This document shows, one piece after another, positions 7,767 to 15,600 of a stretch of DNA of 64,000 bases. This stretch comes from Streptomyces sp. B93 (GTDB taxonomy: Bacteria; Actinomycetota; Actinomycetes; Streptomycetales; Streptomycetaceae): positions 1-64,000 of the forward strand of contig NZ_JAGPXL010000034.1 in NCBI RefSeq assembly GCF_018070565.1, given 5' to 3'. Within the stretch, counting starts at the first letter, position 1. Each line of letters starts with the position of its first letter. The position numbers and the translations under genes were made by a program. The notes under the pieces were generated by a model, which was not told the DNA's origin, ran no database searches, and worked only from the letters and a program-made list of their open reading frames with translations.

Positions 7767-8792
7767 TCACGGCGCGGTGGCCGAAGCCGGGCCCACCAGT
7801 TCCGACAGCACGTCCTCCATCGTCACGAAGCCGATCACCTTGCCGCTCCCGCCGAGTACGGCGGCCAGGTGGCTGCCCTCGGCGCGCAGGGCGGTGAGGG
7901 TGTCGTCCAGGGGGGTGTCGATGTCGACCCGGGTGACCGGGTGCAGGGCGGTGGTGGGGAAGGGGCGGTCGCGGTCGGGGACGCCGAGGGTGTCCTTGAT
8001 GTGCAGATAGCCGAGCAGGGTGTCCTCGGGGCCGACGACCGGGAAGCGGGAGTAGCCCGCCTGGGCGGCCACGCGTTCCAGCCGGGCCGGGGTGACCGAG
8101 GCGTCCACCGTACGCATCCGCTGCGTCGGCACGAGGATCTCGCCGACCGGGCGGGTGCCCAGCTCCAGGGCGTCGCGCAGGCGTTCGCCGTCGGCGGGCG
8201 ACAGCAGCCCCGCCTCGCTGGCGTCCACGACCATGCGGGCCAGCTGGTCGTCGGTGAAGACGGCCTCGACCTCGTCCTTCGGCTCGACGCGCAGCAGTTT
8301 CAGCAGCGTGTTGGCGAAGGCGTTGATGCCGAAGACGACCGGGCGCAGCGCGCGGGTGAGGGCCACCAGGGGCGGGCCGAGGAGCAGCGCGGTGGCCACG
8401 GGCGCGGCGAGGGCGATGTTCTTCGGGACCATCTCGCCGATCAGCATGTGCAGATACGTCGCCAGGGTGAGCGCGATGACGAACGCGATGGGGTGGACCA
8501 GGCCGTGCGGGACGCGGGCCGCCTCGAAGGCGGGCTCCAGCAGGTGCGCCATGGCGGGTTCGGCGACCGCGCCGAGGACCAGCGAGGAGACGGTGATGCC
8601 CAGTTGGGCGGTCGCCATCATCGCCGAGAGGTGTTCCAGGCCCCACAGGGTCATCCGGGCCCGTGCGTCGCCCTGGCGGGCGCGGGGTTCGATCTGGCTG
8701 CGGCGCACCGAGATCAGCGCGAACTCACCGCCGACGAAGAAGGCGTTGGTCAGCAGTGTCAGGGCGCCGATGAGGAGTTGGACGACGGTCAT
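7767..8792 (-). CDS. CNNM/CBS-domain membrane protein (CorC/HlyC-type)
   Basis: A 341-residue membrane protein: a CNNM (DUF21) transmembrane domain (about 1-185), with the family pattern FALISVRRSQIEPRA and GITVSSLVLGAVAEPA, then a CBS pair (about 200-325) that usually binds ATP-Mg. It lacks the C-terminal CorC/HlyC domain of its neighbour. Family members take part in Mg2+/Co2+ efflux or homeostasis. It overlaps the upstream gene (8789-10156) by 4 bases, so the two are translationally coupled and may form a heteromer. The conserved PKNIALAAP segment is present. Confidence 0.92.
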   Translation of the reverse strand: MTVVQLLIGALTLLTNAFFVGGEFALISVRRSQIEPRARQGDARARMTLWGLEHLSAMMATAQLGITVSSLVLGAVAEPAMAHLLEPAFEAARVPHGLVHPIAFVIALTLATYLHMLIGEMVPKNIALAAPVATALLLGPPLVALTRALRPVVFGINAFANTLLKLLRVEPKDEVEAVFTDDQLARMVVDASEAGLLSPADGERLRDALELGTRPVGEILVPTQRMRTVDASVTPARLERVAAQAGYSRFPVVGPEDTLLGYLHIKDTLGVPDRDRPFPTTALHPVTRVDIDTPLDDTLTALRAEGSHLAAVLGGSGKVIGFVTMEDVLSELVGPASATAP

Positions 8793-10156
8793 CGGGCCAC
8801 CCCCGGCTGGTCCGCAGCGGCGACATCGGTGTCGGCATCGGTGTCGGTGTCGGCCGGGGCGGGAGCCGTGATGCGGACCCGTTCCGCGCGGTGGTGCTCG
8901 ACCTCCACCACCTCCAGCCGCCAGCCGTCGACGTCGACGGTGTCGCCCTGGGCGGGGATGCGGGCGAGGCGGGTGGCCACCAGACCGGCCGCGGTCTCGT
9001 AGGGGCCGTCGGGCGCGGTGAGCCCTATGGCGGCCAGTTCGTCCAGGCGTACGCTGCCGTCCGCCTCCCAGACCGCGCGCCCGTCGCCGGTGCTCGGGGC
9101 GGGCAGCAGGCCGGGGGCCTCGACGGGGTCGTGCTCGTCGCGGACCTCGCCGACGACCTCCTCCACGATGTCCTCCATGGTGGCCACGCCCGCCGTACCG
9201 CCGTACTCGTCGATGACGACGGCCATGGTGCGGTGCGCGCGCAGCCGTTCCAGCAGCCGGTCGGCCGTCAGGCTGTCCGGCACCAGCAACGGCTCGGTGG
9301 CCAGCTCCATGACCGTGGTGACCGCCCGTTTCTCCGGTTCCAGGGCGAGTACGTCGCGGATGTGGACGGTGCCGACGACCTCGTCGAGGCTGTCGCGGTA
9401 GACCGGGAAGCGGGACAGCCCGGTCGCGTACGTCAGGTTCGCGGCGTCGGCCGCGGTGGCGTGCGCCTCCAGGGCCCGTACGTCGACCCGCGGGGTCATC
9501 ACGTTCTCGGCGGTCAGCTCGCCCAGGTGCAGGGTGCGGACGAACAGTTCGGCGGAGTCCGCTTCCAGCGCGCCCTCGGCGGCCGAGTGCCGGGCGAGGG
9601 CGATGAGTTCCTCGGGGCTGCGCGCGGAGGCCAGTTCCTCGGCGGGCTCCAGGCCGAAGCGGCGTACGAAACGGTTCGCGGTGTCGTTCAGATGGCGGAT
9701 GAACGGGCCGAAGGCCGCGGTGAAGCCGCGCTGCGGGTCCGCGACCACCTTGGCGACCGCCAGCGGGCGGGAGATCGCCCAGTTCTTGGGCACCAGTTCG
9801 CCCACCACCATCAGTACGACGGTGGAGACCGCCACACCCAGCACGGTCGCCGTCGGCGAGGCCGCCCCGCCCAGGCCCGTGGCCGCCAGCGGCCCGCGCA
9901 GCAGCGCCGCCAGCGACGGCTCGGCGAGCATGCCGATCACCAGGGAGGTGACGGTGATGCCGAGTTGGGCACCGGAGAGCTGGAGGGTCAGACGTCGTAC
10001 GGCCTTCAGCGCGCCGTCGGCGCCGCGCTCGCCCGCCTCGGCGGCACGTTCCAGCTCACCGCGCTCGACGGTGGTCAGGGAGAACTCGGCCGCGACGAAC
10101 ACCGCACAGGCCAGGGTGAGGAGGAGGGCCAGCAGGAGCAGCAGGATCGCGGTCAC
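8789..10156 (-). CDS. CNNM/CBS/CorC-HlyC membrane protein
   Basis: A 455-residue paralogue of the next gene. Domains in order: CNNM transmembrane domain (about 1-200; GITVTSLVIGMLAEPS and LVPKNWAIS), CBS pair (about 215-340; VMTPRVDV, DEYGGTAGVATMED), and the C-terminal transporter-associated CorC/HlyC domain (about 350-430). It probably takes part in Mg2+/Co2+ efflux at the membrane. It is the first gene of a two-gene operon with a 4-base overlap. The C-terminus is Asp/Thr/Ala-rich. The divergent spo0M gene shares its promoter region. Confidence 0.94.
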   Translation of the reverse strand: MTAILLLLLALLLTLACAVFVAAEFSLTTVERGELERAAEAGERGADGALKAVRRLTLQLSGAQLGITVTSLVIGMLAEPSLAALLRGPLAATGLGGAASPTATVLGVAVSTVVLMVVGELVPKNWAISRPLAVAKVVADPQRGFTAAFGPFIRHLNDTANRFVRRFGLEPAEELASARSPEELIALARHSAAEGALEADSAELFVRTLHLGELTAENVMTPRVDVRALEAHATAADAANLTYATGLSRFPVYRDSLDEVVGTVHIRDVLALEPEKRAVTTVMELATEPLLVPDSLTADRLLERLRAHRTMAVVIDEYGGTAGVATMEDIVEEVVGEVRDEHDPVEAPGLLPAPSTGDGRAVWEADGSVRLDELAAIGLTAPDGPYETAAGLVATRLARIPAQGDTVDVDGWRLEVVEVEHHRAERVRITAPAPADTDTDADTDVAAADQPGVAR

Positions 10157-10286
10157 CGTGCCACCCCCGCTCCCTCGGTGGCACGGGGTCGGCGGGTCGC
10201 GGCACGGCCGGTACTGGGAGGCTCACCCATCGGGGGAACGTCGCTCCTTCTACTGACTGTGATGGTGGGAGGCATGATCTCCTTGC

Positions 10287-10303
10287 TCTACACCAACTGT
10301 AAA
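10287..10303 (+). promoter_or_regulatory. Possible degenerate BlaI-type operator upstream of spo0M
   Basis: TCTACA (10287-10292) and TGTAAA (10298-10303) are separated by 5 bases. The two clear operators at 11434 and 13466 have TCTACA, 4 bases, TGTAGA. The altered spacing and arm make this a weak candidate. Confidence 0.3.
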
Positions 10304-10322
10304 GGAAGGAGTGGACGCCACG

Positions 10323-11351
10323 ATGGTGTTCAAACGACTGCTCGGTTCGCTCGGTGTGGGCGGTCCCACGGTGGACACGGTCCTCGACCCGGGCGCCGCA
10401 CGCCCCGGCCAGACCCTGTCCGGGCAGGTCCAACTCAAGGGCGGAGACGCCGACTTCGACATCGAGCACATCACCCTGGAACTGGTGGCGCGGGTCGAGG
10501 CCGAGCACGACGGCGGGGAGAGCGAGGGCGTGGTCGCCTTCGGCCGGTTCACCGTCGGCGGCGGCTTCCGTCTCGCCGCGGGCGAGCCGCGCGCCGTGCC
10601 GTTCGGCGTGACGCTGCCGTGGGAGACCCCGGTCACCGAGCTGTACGGGCAGGGCCTGGGCGTCGTCCTCGGGGTGCGCACCGAACTGGCGGTCGCCGGG
10701 GCACGGGACAAGGGCGACCTGGACCAGCTGACCGTCGCCCCGCTGCCCGTCCAGGAGGCGATCCTCGAAGCCCTCGGCCAGCTCGGCTTCGGTTTCCGGT
10801 CCGCGGACCTGGAGTACGGCCGCATCGGCGGCACCGGCCAGCAACTGCCCTTCTACCAGGAGATCGAGCTGACCCCGGCGCCGCAGTACGCGCACCAGGT
10901 CAACGAGATCGAGGTGACCTTCCTGACCAACCCCGGCGGCGTGGAAGTCGTCCTGGAGGCGGACAAGCGCGGCGGTCTGTTCACCTCCGGCCATGACACG
11001 CTGACCCGGTTCACCGTCCCCCACGAGGGTGTCGAACACCAGGACTGGAACACCGTCGTCGACGGCTGGATCCGCCAGCTGGTGGAGCACCGGGCGGCGT
11101 ACGGCTCCCACAGCGCCTACGGCCACGGGGACCCGTACGGCCAGAGTCACGGCCACAGTCACGGACACGGTCCGGGACACGGACACGACGGTCACCGCTC
11201 CGGCCCCGGTATGGGAACCGCCGTCGCCGCGGGGGCCGCCGGGCTCGCCGTCGGGGTGGCCGGTGGCATGGTCGCGGCGGAGGTCGTCGACGAGGTCGGC
11301 GACTTCTTCGAGGGCGAGGACGAGGAGGAGGCGGGGGAAGAGGAGGGCTGA
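10323..11351 (+). CDS. spo0M: Sporulation control protein Spo0M (arrestin-like fold)
   Basis: A 342-residue cytosolic protein. Residues 1-250 match the Spo0M family: MVFKRLLGSLGVGGPTVDTVL at the start, then GQTLSGQVQLKGGDADFDIEHI and the two beta-sandwich halves of an arrestin-like fold. In Bacillus, Spo0M modulates sporulation. Residues 270-300 are His/Gly-rich and could bind metal; a small hydrophobic segment (about 300-320) and a Glu/Asp-rich tail follow. The ATG at 10323 lies 11 bases after GGAAGGAG; a GTG at 10311 overlaps that site and is less likely. It heads a plus-strand block with terB. Confidence 0.9.
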   Translation: MVFKRLLGSLGVGGPTVDTVLDPGAARPGQTLSGQVQLKGGDADFDIEHITLELVARVEAEHDGGESEGVVAFGRFTVGGGFRLAAGEPRAVPFGVTLPWETPVTELYGQGLGVVLGVRTELAVAGARDKGDLDQLTVAPLPVQEAILEALGQLGFGFRSADLEYGRIGGTGQQLPFYQEIELTPAPQYAHQVNEIEVTFLTNPGGVEVVLEADKRGGLFTSGHDTLTRFTVPHEGVEHQDWNTVVDGWIRQLVEHRAAYGSHSAYGHGDPYGQSHGHSHGHGPGHGHDGHRSGPGMGTAVAAGAAGLAVGVAGGMVAAEVVDEVGDFFEGEDEEEAGEEEG

Positions 11352-11433
11352 CGGGGGCGGGCGGCGGCCGGGCACCCGCTGTCCGAACAAACCCCCGGCG
11401 AACGGGCGGAACTTGTCCGGCCCGCCGCGAGTT

Positions 11434-11449
11434 TCTACATTGCTGTAGA
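11434..11449 (+). promoter_or_regulatory. BlaI-type operator upstream of terB
   Basis: Perfect inverted repeat TCTACA-TTGC-TGTAGA, 65 bases before the terB start. It differs from the blaI/terD operator (13466-13481) only in the central bases. TACA/TGTA half-sites are the hallmark of BlaI/MecI repressors. Confidence 0.75.
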
Positions 11450-11514
11450 TACTCATGGGGCAACGGGCCGCCGCCAGGGCGGGCCGGGCCCCCGACCGAC
11501 CATATGGAGTTCGC

Positions 11515-11970
11515 ATGGCCCTGTGGGACCGCCTCAAGGAGTCCGCGTCGACGATGCAGACCCAGCTCATGGCGAAGAAGAACGACCTCAAGAGCGGCGC
11601 CTTCCGGGACGCGAGCATGGCGATGTGCGCCCTGGTCGCCGCCGCCGACGGCACCATCGACCCGTCCGAGCGGCGGCGCGTGGCCCAGCTCATCGCCACC
11701 AACGAGGTGCTCCAGAACTTCGACGCCATGGACTTGCAGCGGCGCTTCGAGGCCAATCTCGACAAGCTCACCGCCGACTTCGACTTCGGCAAGGTGAGCG
11801 TGCTCCAGGAGGTCGCCAAGGCGAAGAAGAAGCCCGCCGAGGCACGTGCCGTCATCCAGATCGGCATCGTCATCGGCGGCGCCGACGGCGACTTCGACAA
11901 GACCGAGCAGGCCGTGGTCCGTGAGGCCTGCTTCACCCTCGACCTGCCGCCGCACGAGTTCGACCTCTGA
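11515..11970 (+). CDS. terB: TerB-family tellurite/stress protein
   Basis: A 151-residue all-helical cytosolic protein of the TerB/DjlA family. Two acidic metal-binding motifs are visible: ADGTIDPSE (Asp45, Asp49, Glu52) and ADGDFDKTE (Asp124, Asp126, Asp128, Glu131). TerB works with TerC and TerD-type proteins in resistance to tellurite, phage and envelope stress in other bacteria. The ATG at 11515 follows TGGAGT. A perfect BlaI-type operator lies 65 bases upstream, and terD on the far side of blaI has the same operator, which suggests joint control. Confidence 0.9.
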   Translation: MALWDRLKESASTMQTQLMAKKNDLKSGAFRDASMAMCALVAAADGTIDPSERRRVAQLIATNEVLQNFDAMDLQRRFEANLDKLTADFDFGKVSVLQEVAKAKKKPAEARAVIQIGIVIGGADGDFDKTEQAVVREACFTLDLPPHEFDL

Positions 11971-12036
11971 CCGACGGGACCCGCGTCCGGCGCCTCCCGG
12001 GCGCCGGACGGCCGGGAGACGGGCCTCGCCGCCCGG

Positions 12037-12969
12037 TCACAGGGGCGTGGCGGCGTGCAGGATGAGGAACATCGTCACGGCAGAGTTCGCCGACGACATC
12101 GCCGAGACGGCCGTCCCCACGGCCGCGCCCCAGGCCGCCAGGCCGACGGTGGTGAACAGCGAGGGCCAACTGCGTACGACAGGCGCCGGACCGAGCAGCG
12201 CCGCCACCCGCCGTGGCACCGGCCCCGCGGCGGCGAACGCCAGCAGCGTGGGCAGCGGGGTGCCCCGGGACACCAGCGCCGCCTTGCCGATCGCGCGTGC
12301 CACGACCCGACGGCTGCCCACCGACTGCGCAGCCTCCTCGTCGGCCCACCGTTCCGCCGAGTACGACACCGCCGTACACAGCGGACGCAGGAAGGGGTTC
12401 GCCCGCGCGGCCAGCCGTACGGTGAGCAGGAACCGGTGGTGCCGGGCGGCGAGGTGAGCGCGCTCGTGGGCGAACAGCGCCCGGCGCTCGGCCGGTTCGA
12501 GGCACTCCAGCATCGCCGTGGTCACGACGACCCGGTCCCGGCGACCGCCGGGCAGCGCGTACGCGTAAGGCACCCCGTCCGGCAGTACGACCACCTCGGT
12601 GCCCGGCAGCCCGGACAGTGCCCGGTGGGCGCCGCGGCGCACCCGGCCGTGCCGCCACAGCGTCCGGCCACAGGCCACCAGCACGGCGAACAGCGCGGGG
12701 ATGGCGGCCTTGCCGACCACCTCGTCGTACGGCAGCGCCGCCCGCACCTCGGGATCGGACCAGCCGTCGGGCAGCGGGTTGCCGGGCAGCTGGGCGGTGC
12801 CGACCACCATGACCAGCCCGAGGCAGACCGTGCTGCACGTCGCCATCACGGCGGCCACCCAGGTCAGCAGCCGGGTCGCGGCCCGCGGGTGCAGGTGCTG
12901 TTCGGCCAGACGGGCGATCGGCCACGCCGTCAACGGCAGGACCAGCGGCAGAAAGACGAAGACCCCCAT
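12037..12969 (-). CDS. M56-family membrane metalloprotease (BlaR1/MecR1-like, no sensor domain)
   Basis: A 310-residue membrane zinc protease with about four helices. The active site HERAH is at 168-172, with AERWADEEA near 205-213 supplying the third ligand. Known BlaR1/MecR1 proteins add an extracellular beta-lactam-binding domain of about 250 residues. This protein stops after a fourth helix, so its signal cannot be sensed by that domain. It lies 6 bases after blaI and is surely co-transcribed; the expected role is to cut BlaI, or trigger its removal, to release repression. Confidence 0.93.
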   Translation of the reverse strand: MGVFVFLPLVLPLTAWPIARLAEQHLHPRAATRLLTWVAAVMATCSTVCLGLVMVVGTAQLPGNPLPDGWSDPEVRAALPYDEVVGKAAIPALFAVLVACGRTLWRHGRVRRGAHRALSGLPGTEVVVLPDGVPYAYALPGGRRDRVVVTTAMLECLEPAERRALFAHERAHLAARHHRFLLTVRLAARANPFLRPLCTAVSYSAERWADEEAAQSVGSRRVVARAIGKAALVSRGTPLPTLLAFAAAGPVPRRVAALLGPAPVVRSWPSLFTTVGLAAWGAAVGTAVSAMSSANSAVTMFLILHAATPL

Positions 12970-12975
12970 GAGGCG

Positions 12976-13362
12976 TCAGTCTTCCCCTTCGCCCCGGGTG
13001 CGACGCAGCAGTTCCCGCAGCAGACGCTCGTCGTCCGGGCCGAGCCCGGTCACGAAGCTGGCCAGCACCGCCTGCCGGTCGCTCTCGGCGTCCAGCACCT
13101 TGCGCATCCGGTGCGCCGCGAGGCCCGCCTCGTCCGACGCCGACGTCCACACGAAGGACCGGCCGACGCGCTCGCGCGTCACCGCGCCCTTGGCCAGCAG
13201 CCGGGTCAGGATCGTGATCACGGTCGTATAGGCGAGGTCACCGCCGAGGCGCTCCTGCACCCAGCCCGCCGTCGCCGGTTCGTCCGCCGCCCGCAGCGCC
13301 GACAGGACCAGCGCCTCCAGCTCACCCTGTCCCCGCCGCCGGGACTGCCGCTGATCGGTCAC
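12976..13362 (-). CDS. blaI: BlaI/MecI/CopY-family repressor
   Basis: A 128-residue winged-helix repressor: DNA-binding domain (about 10-80; GELEALVLSALRAADEPATAGWVQERL, then YTTVITILTRLLAKGAVTRE) and a C-terminal dimerisation helix pair (85-125) with LDAESDRQAVLASFVTGL. A GTG at 13362 is preferred because a GAAGGGAGA site lies just upstream; an ATG at 13455 would add 31 basic residues. The gene is followed by an M56 protease, the classic BlaI-BlaR1 pairing. An operator between this gene and terD (13466-13481) suggests autoregulation. Confidence 0.95.
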   Translation of the reverse strand: MTDQRQSRRRGQGELEALVLSALRAADEPATAGWVQERLGGDLAYTTVITILTRLLAKGAVTRERVGRSFVWTSASDEAGLAAHRMRKVLDAESDRQAVLASFVTGLGPDDERLLRELLRRTRGEGED

Positions 13363-13465
13363 GCCCTGTCTCCCTTCCGCCGCCGCCGTTTTCCCGACCG
13401 GCCATCGTATAGAGGCCCGACGGCCGCGCAGGGACCTCGCGCACGCCGTCCTCACCCCACACTCT

Positions 13466-13481
13466 TCTACAGTGCTGTAGA
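13466..13481. promoter_or_regulatory. BlaI-type operator between blaI and terD
   Basis: Perfect inverted repeat TCTACA-GTGC-TGTAGA, 103 bases upstream of the blaI start and 85 upstream of terD. It can serve both divergent genes. Confidence 0.8.
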
Positions 13482-13566
13482 TTCAGAACTCCGGCATGGG
13501 CCCCGTCGGGGCCACGACATGCCCCACCGAGCAGACCGTGAGACCGAGTCCAAGGAGGAGTACGCA

Positions 13567-14142
13567 GTGGGAGTTTCCCTGGCCAAGGGTGGCAACGTCT
13601 CGCTCAGCAAGGAGGCTCCGGGCCTGACCGCCGTGCTCGTCGGCCTGGGCTGGGACGTCCGCACCACCACCGGCACCGACTACGACCTCGACGCCTCCGC
13701 GCTCCTGCTCGACACCTCCGGAAAGGTCCTGTCGGACCGGCACTTCGTCTTCTACAACAACCTCACCAGCCCCGACGGCTCGGTCGAGCACACCGGCGAC
13801 AACCTCACCGGTGAGGGCGAGGGCGACGACGAGGCGATCAAGGTGAACCTCGCCGCCGTACCCGCCGAGGTCGACCGCGTCGTCTTCCCGGTCTCCATCC
13901 ACGACGCCGAGAGCCGCGGCCAGAGCTTCGGCCAGGTCCGCAACGCCTTCATCCGCATCGTCAACCAGGCGGGCGGTGCGGAGATCGCCCGCTACGACCT
14001 GTCCGAGGACGCCTCGACCGAGACGGCCATGGTCTTCGGCGAGCTGTACCGCCACGGCTCCGAGTGGAAGTTCCGCGCGGTCGGACAGGGCTACGCCTCC
14101 GGACTCTCCGGCATCGCGGCCGACTTCGGCGTCAACGTCTGA
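13567..14142 (+). CDS. terD: TerD-family stress protein
   Basis: A 191-residue TerD/TerE protein, a calcium-binding beta-sandwich linked to tellurite resistance and general stress. It begins with the canonical MGVSLAKGGNVSLSKEAPGL and ends with KFRAVGQGYASGLSGIAADFGVNV. Acidic calcium sites are present (DYDLDASALLLD and HDAESRGQSFGQVRNAFIRI). GTG at 13567 follows AAGGAGGAG with a 6-base spacer. It lies divergent from blaI with a perfect BlaI-type operator between them, so repression by BlaI is likely. A tatA-like gene follows. Confidence 0.97.
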   Translation: MGVSLAKGGNVSLSKEAPGLTAVLVGLGWDVRTTTGTDYDLDASALLLDTSGKVLSDRHFVFYNNLTSPDGSVEHTGDNLTGEGEGDDEAIKVNLAAVPAEVDRVVFPVSIHDAESRGQSFGQVRNAFIRIVNQAGGAEIARYDLSEDASTETAMVFGELYRHGSEWKFRAVGQGYASGLSGIAADFGVNV

Positions 14143-14210
14143 CAGCCAGCCTTGCCCGCTCGCCCGCACGGTCAGCGGGCGGGAGCGACGACGAAAAGGA
14201 CAGGACCCGC

Positions 14211-14399
14211 ATGTTCGGACTGAGCGAACTCGCCGTCATCCTCATCGTGGTGATAGCCGTCCTCGCCGCCAAGAGACTCCCCGACCTGGCCCGCTCCGCG
14301 GGCAAGTCGGCCCGCATCCTCAAGTCCGAGGCCCGCGCCATGAAGGACACGGAACCCCCCACCCCGCCCGGACAACCGGAGGACAGGCCGAGGCTGTAG
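14211..14399 (+). CDS. tatA: TatA/E-like Sec-independent translocase protein
   Basis: A 62-residue membrane protein with the TatA layout: an N-terminal transmembrane helix (ELAVILIVVIAVLAA, about 6-20), then the amphipathic helix KRLPDLARSAGKSARILKSEARAMK (21-45) with the conserved KSEA box, then a short Pro-rich tail. It would form the twin-arginine export pore. It is shorter than the main Streptomyces TatA (about 95 residues) and has an unusual Ala-Lys-Arg join where most TatA proteins have a Phe-Gly hinge. It lies 68 bases after terD, so co-transcription is possible. Confidence 0.9.
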   Translation: MFGLSELAVILIVVIAVLAAKRLPDLARSAGKSARILKSEARAMKDTEPPTPPGQPEDRPRL

Positions 14400-14570
14400 C
14401 GGCGCGGGGCGGTCCGGCCCCGGTCCTGGGGACTGGCCAGGACCGGCTTCCGTCGCCCGGCAACCTCGGAGCGCCGTCAACTGCTGGTGACGGGCATGGG
14501 CAGCTTTCGTCCGGCGTGTTCGGATGAGGGTGTATCAGGCCGGGCAGCACACGGGGCGGTGGGACCAAGG

Positions 14571-15320
14571 ATGGACCGGTCGGGACGGGCAGTGATGTGG
14601 CTGACGCTCGCCGTCGTGGCGCTCCTCGCCGGGGTGGCATCGGCCTACGAGGTCCGCGGGGCGCTGGAGCGGGAGCGGGAGTTCCATGCCGCGCCGGCGT
14701 GCGCCTCCGCCCCCGCGGAGGCGTCAAGGTGCCTGTGGGAGCAGGACTTCACCGTGCGGAAGGCCGACATGCACCGCGGTGAGCGGAACCAGTCGGCGCA
14801 GGCGGAGCTGTTGCTGCCGTCCGGCAAGCCGTGGAGAGTGACGTTCCGCAACACCGAGCCAGTGGCGTCACAACTGGAGCCGGGCGACGAGGTCGTGGGG
14901 CTGATCTGGTACGGCCAGGTCGTCGAGCTGCGGGACGCCGACGGCCGGAGCCAGCAGACCTCCGACGGCCCCGTGGGTTGGCCCGAGGACCGCCTCGGGG
15001 GCGCCTTCGCCTGCTTCTCGTTCGGTGTGATCGCCCTCGCCGGAGCACTGTGGTCGCTCTTCGCACGGGGCAGACGCGGTCACGAGCAGGCCGCCTCGGT
15101 GGTGCGCTGGCACGGCGTAGGTCTGGGCGTCGCGACCATCCTGGTCTTGTGGGTGGCGTCTGCCGGCGACTGGCCCCTGTGGGCGATCCCGGCAGCCTGG
15201 GGAGGGCTCGCACTGGTCTTCCTGACCTCCATGGTGGCTTCCGCCACCGCGACTGTGCGCAGGGGCCTCGAGAGCGAGGAAGAGCGGGCCGAGTCAGGGC
15301 GGATGGAGGGGCTGAAGTGA
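14571..15320 (+). CDS. Membrane protein, possible DUF3592-like
   Basis: A 249-residue membrane protein: N-terminal helix (about 8-25), a roughly 115-residue outer segment with two Cys residues (CASAPAEASRC), then helices near 145-165, 185-205 and 205-230, and an acidic C-terminus. The layout resembles DUF3592-type Streptomyces membrane proteins with an external beta domain between helices, but I could not confirm the family. The ATG at 14571 follows CCAAGG. Function unknown. No neighbour suggests a role. Confidence 0.75.
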   Translation: MDRSGRAVMWLTLAVVALLAGVASAYEVRGALEREREFHAAPACASAPAEASRCLWEQDFTVRKADMHRGERNQSAQAELLLPSGKPWRVTFRNTEPVASQLEPGDEVVGLIWYGQVVELRDADGRSQQTSDGPVGWPEDRLGGAFACFSFGVIALAGALWSLFARGRRGHEQAASVVRWHGVGLGVATILVLWVASAGDWPLWAIPAAWGGLALVFLTSMVASATATVRRGLESEEERAESGRMEGLK

Positions 15321-15600
15321 CGGACCGCCGATGACCAACTCGGCGCGGAGCATGGAGCCCGCCCTCCCGGCGGAGGACGGGACTTCGCGGACATGAAGCT
15401 GGGAACGCAACCCGTCCAGGCCTGGGCCACCGCTGGGAGCCGGCTGTGAGTACGTACCCCGGCCGGTCCCCCCTCGCCCTGTGGACGCTCGGTCTGCTGG
15501 CCACGGCGAGCGTCCCGGCGTCCGGCGCGCCACGAGGTGGCGGACGCCCTCTACCTGGACGCCCTGCCGACCGTCGCCCGGGGAACACGAACCCCGTCCC
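15321..15600. other. Intergenic stretch, possible gene remnants
   Basis: About 280 bases between the membrane protein and the convergent end of the TerD-nuclease gene. A short frame near 15510-15590 reads HEVADALYLDALPTVARG, which looks like a protein fragment, but no intact gene can be built. I see no inverted repeat. It may be a decayed gene. Confidence 0.35.

Noticed and set aside
7734..10996. Long plus-strand frames opposite the CNNM/CBS genes
   Set aside because: They are antisense to well-identified genes and show Arg/Gly/Gln-rich products typical of shadow frames.
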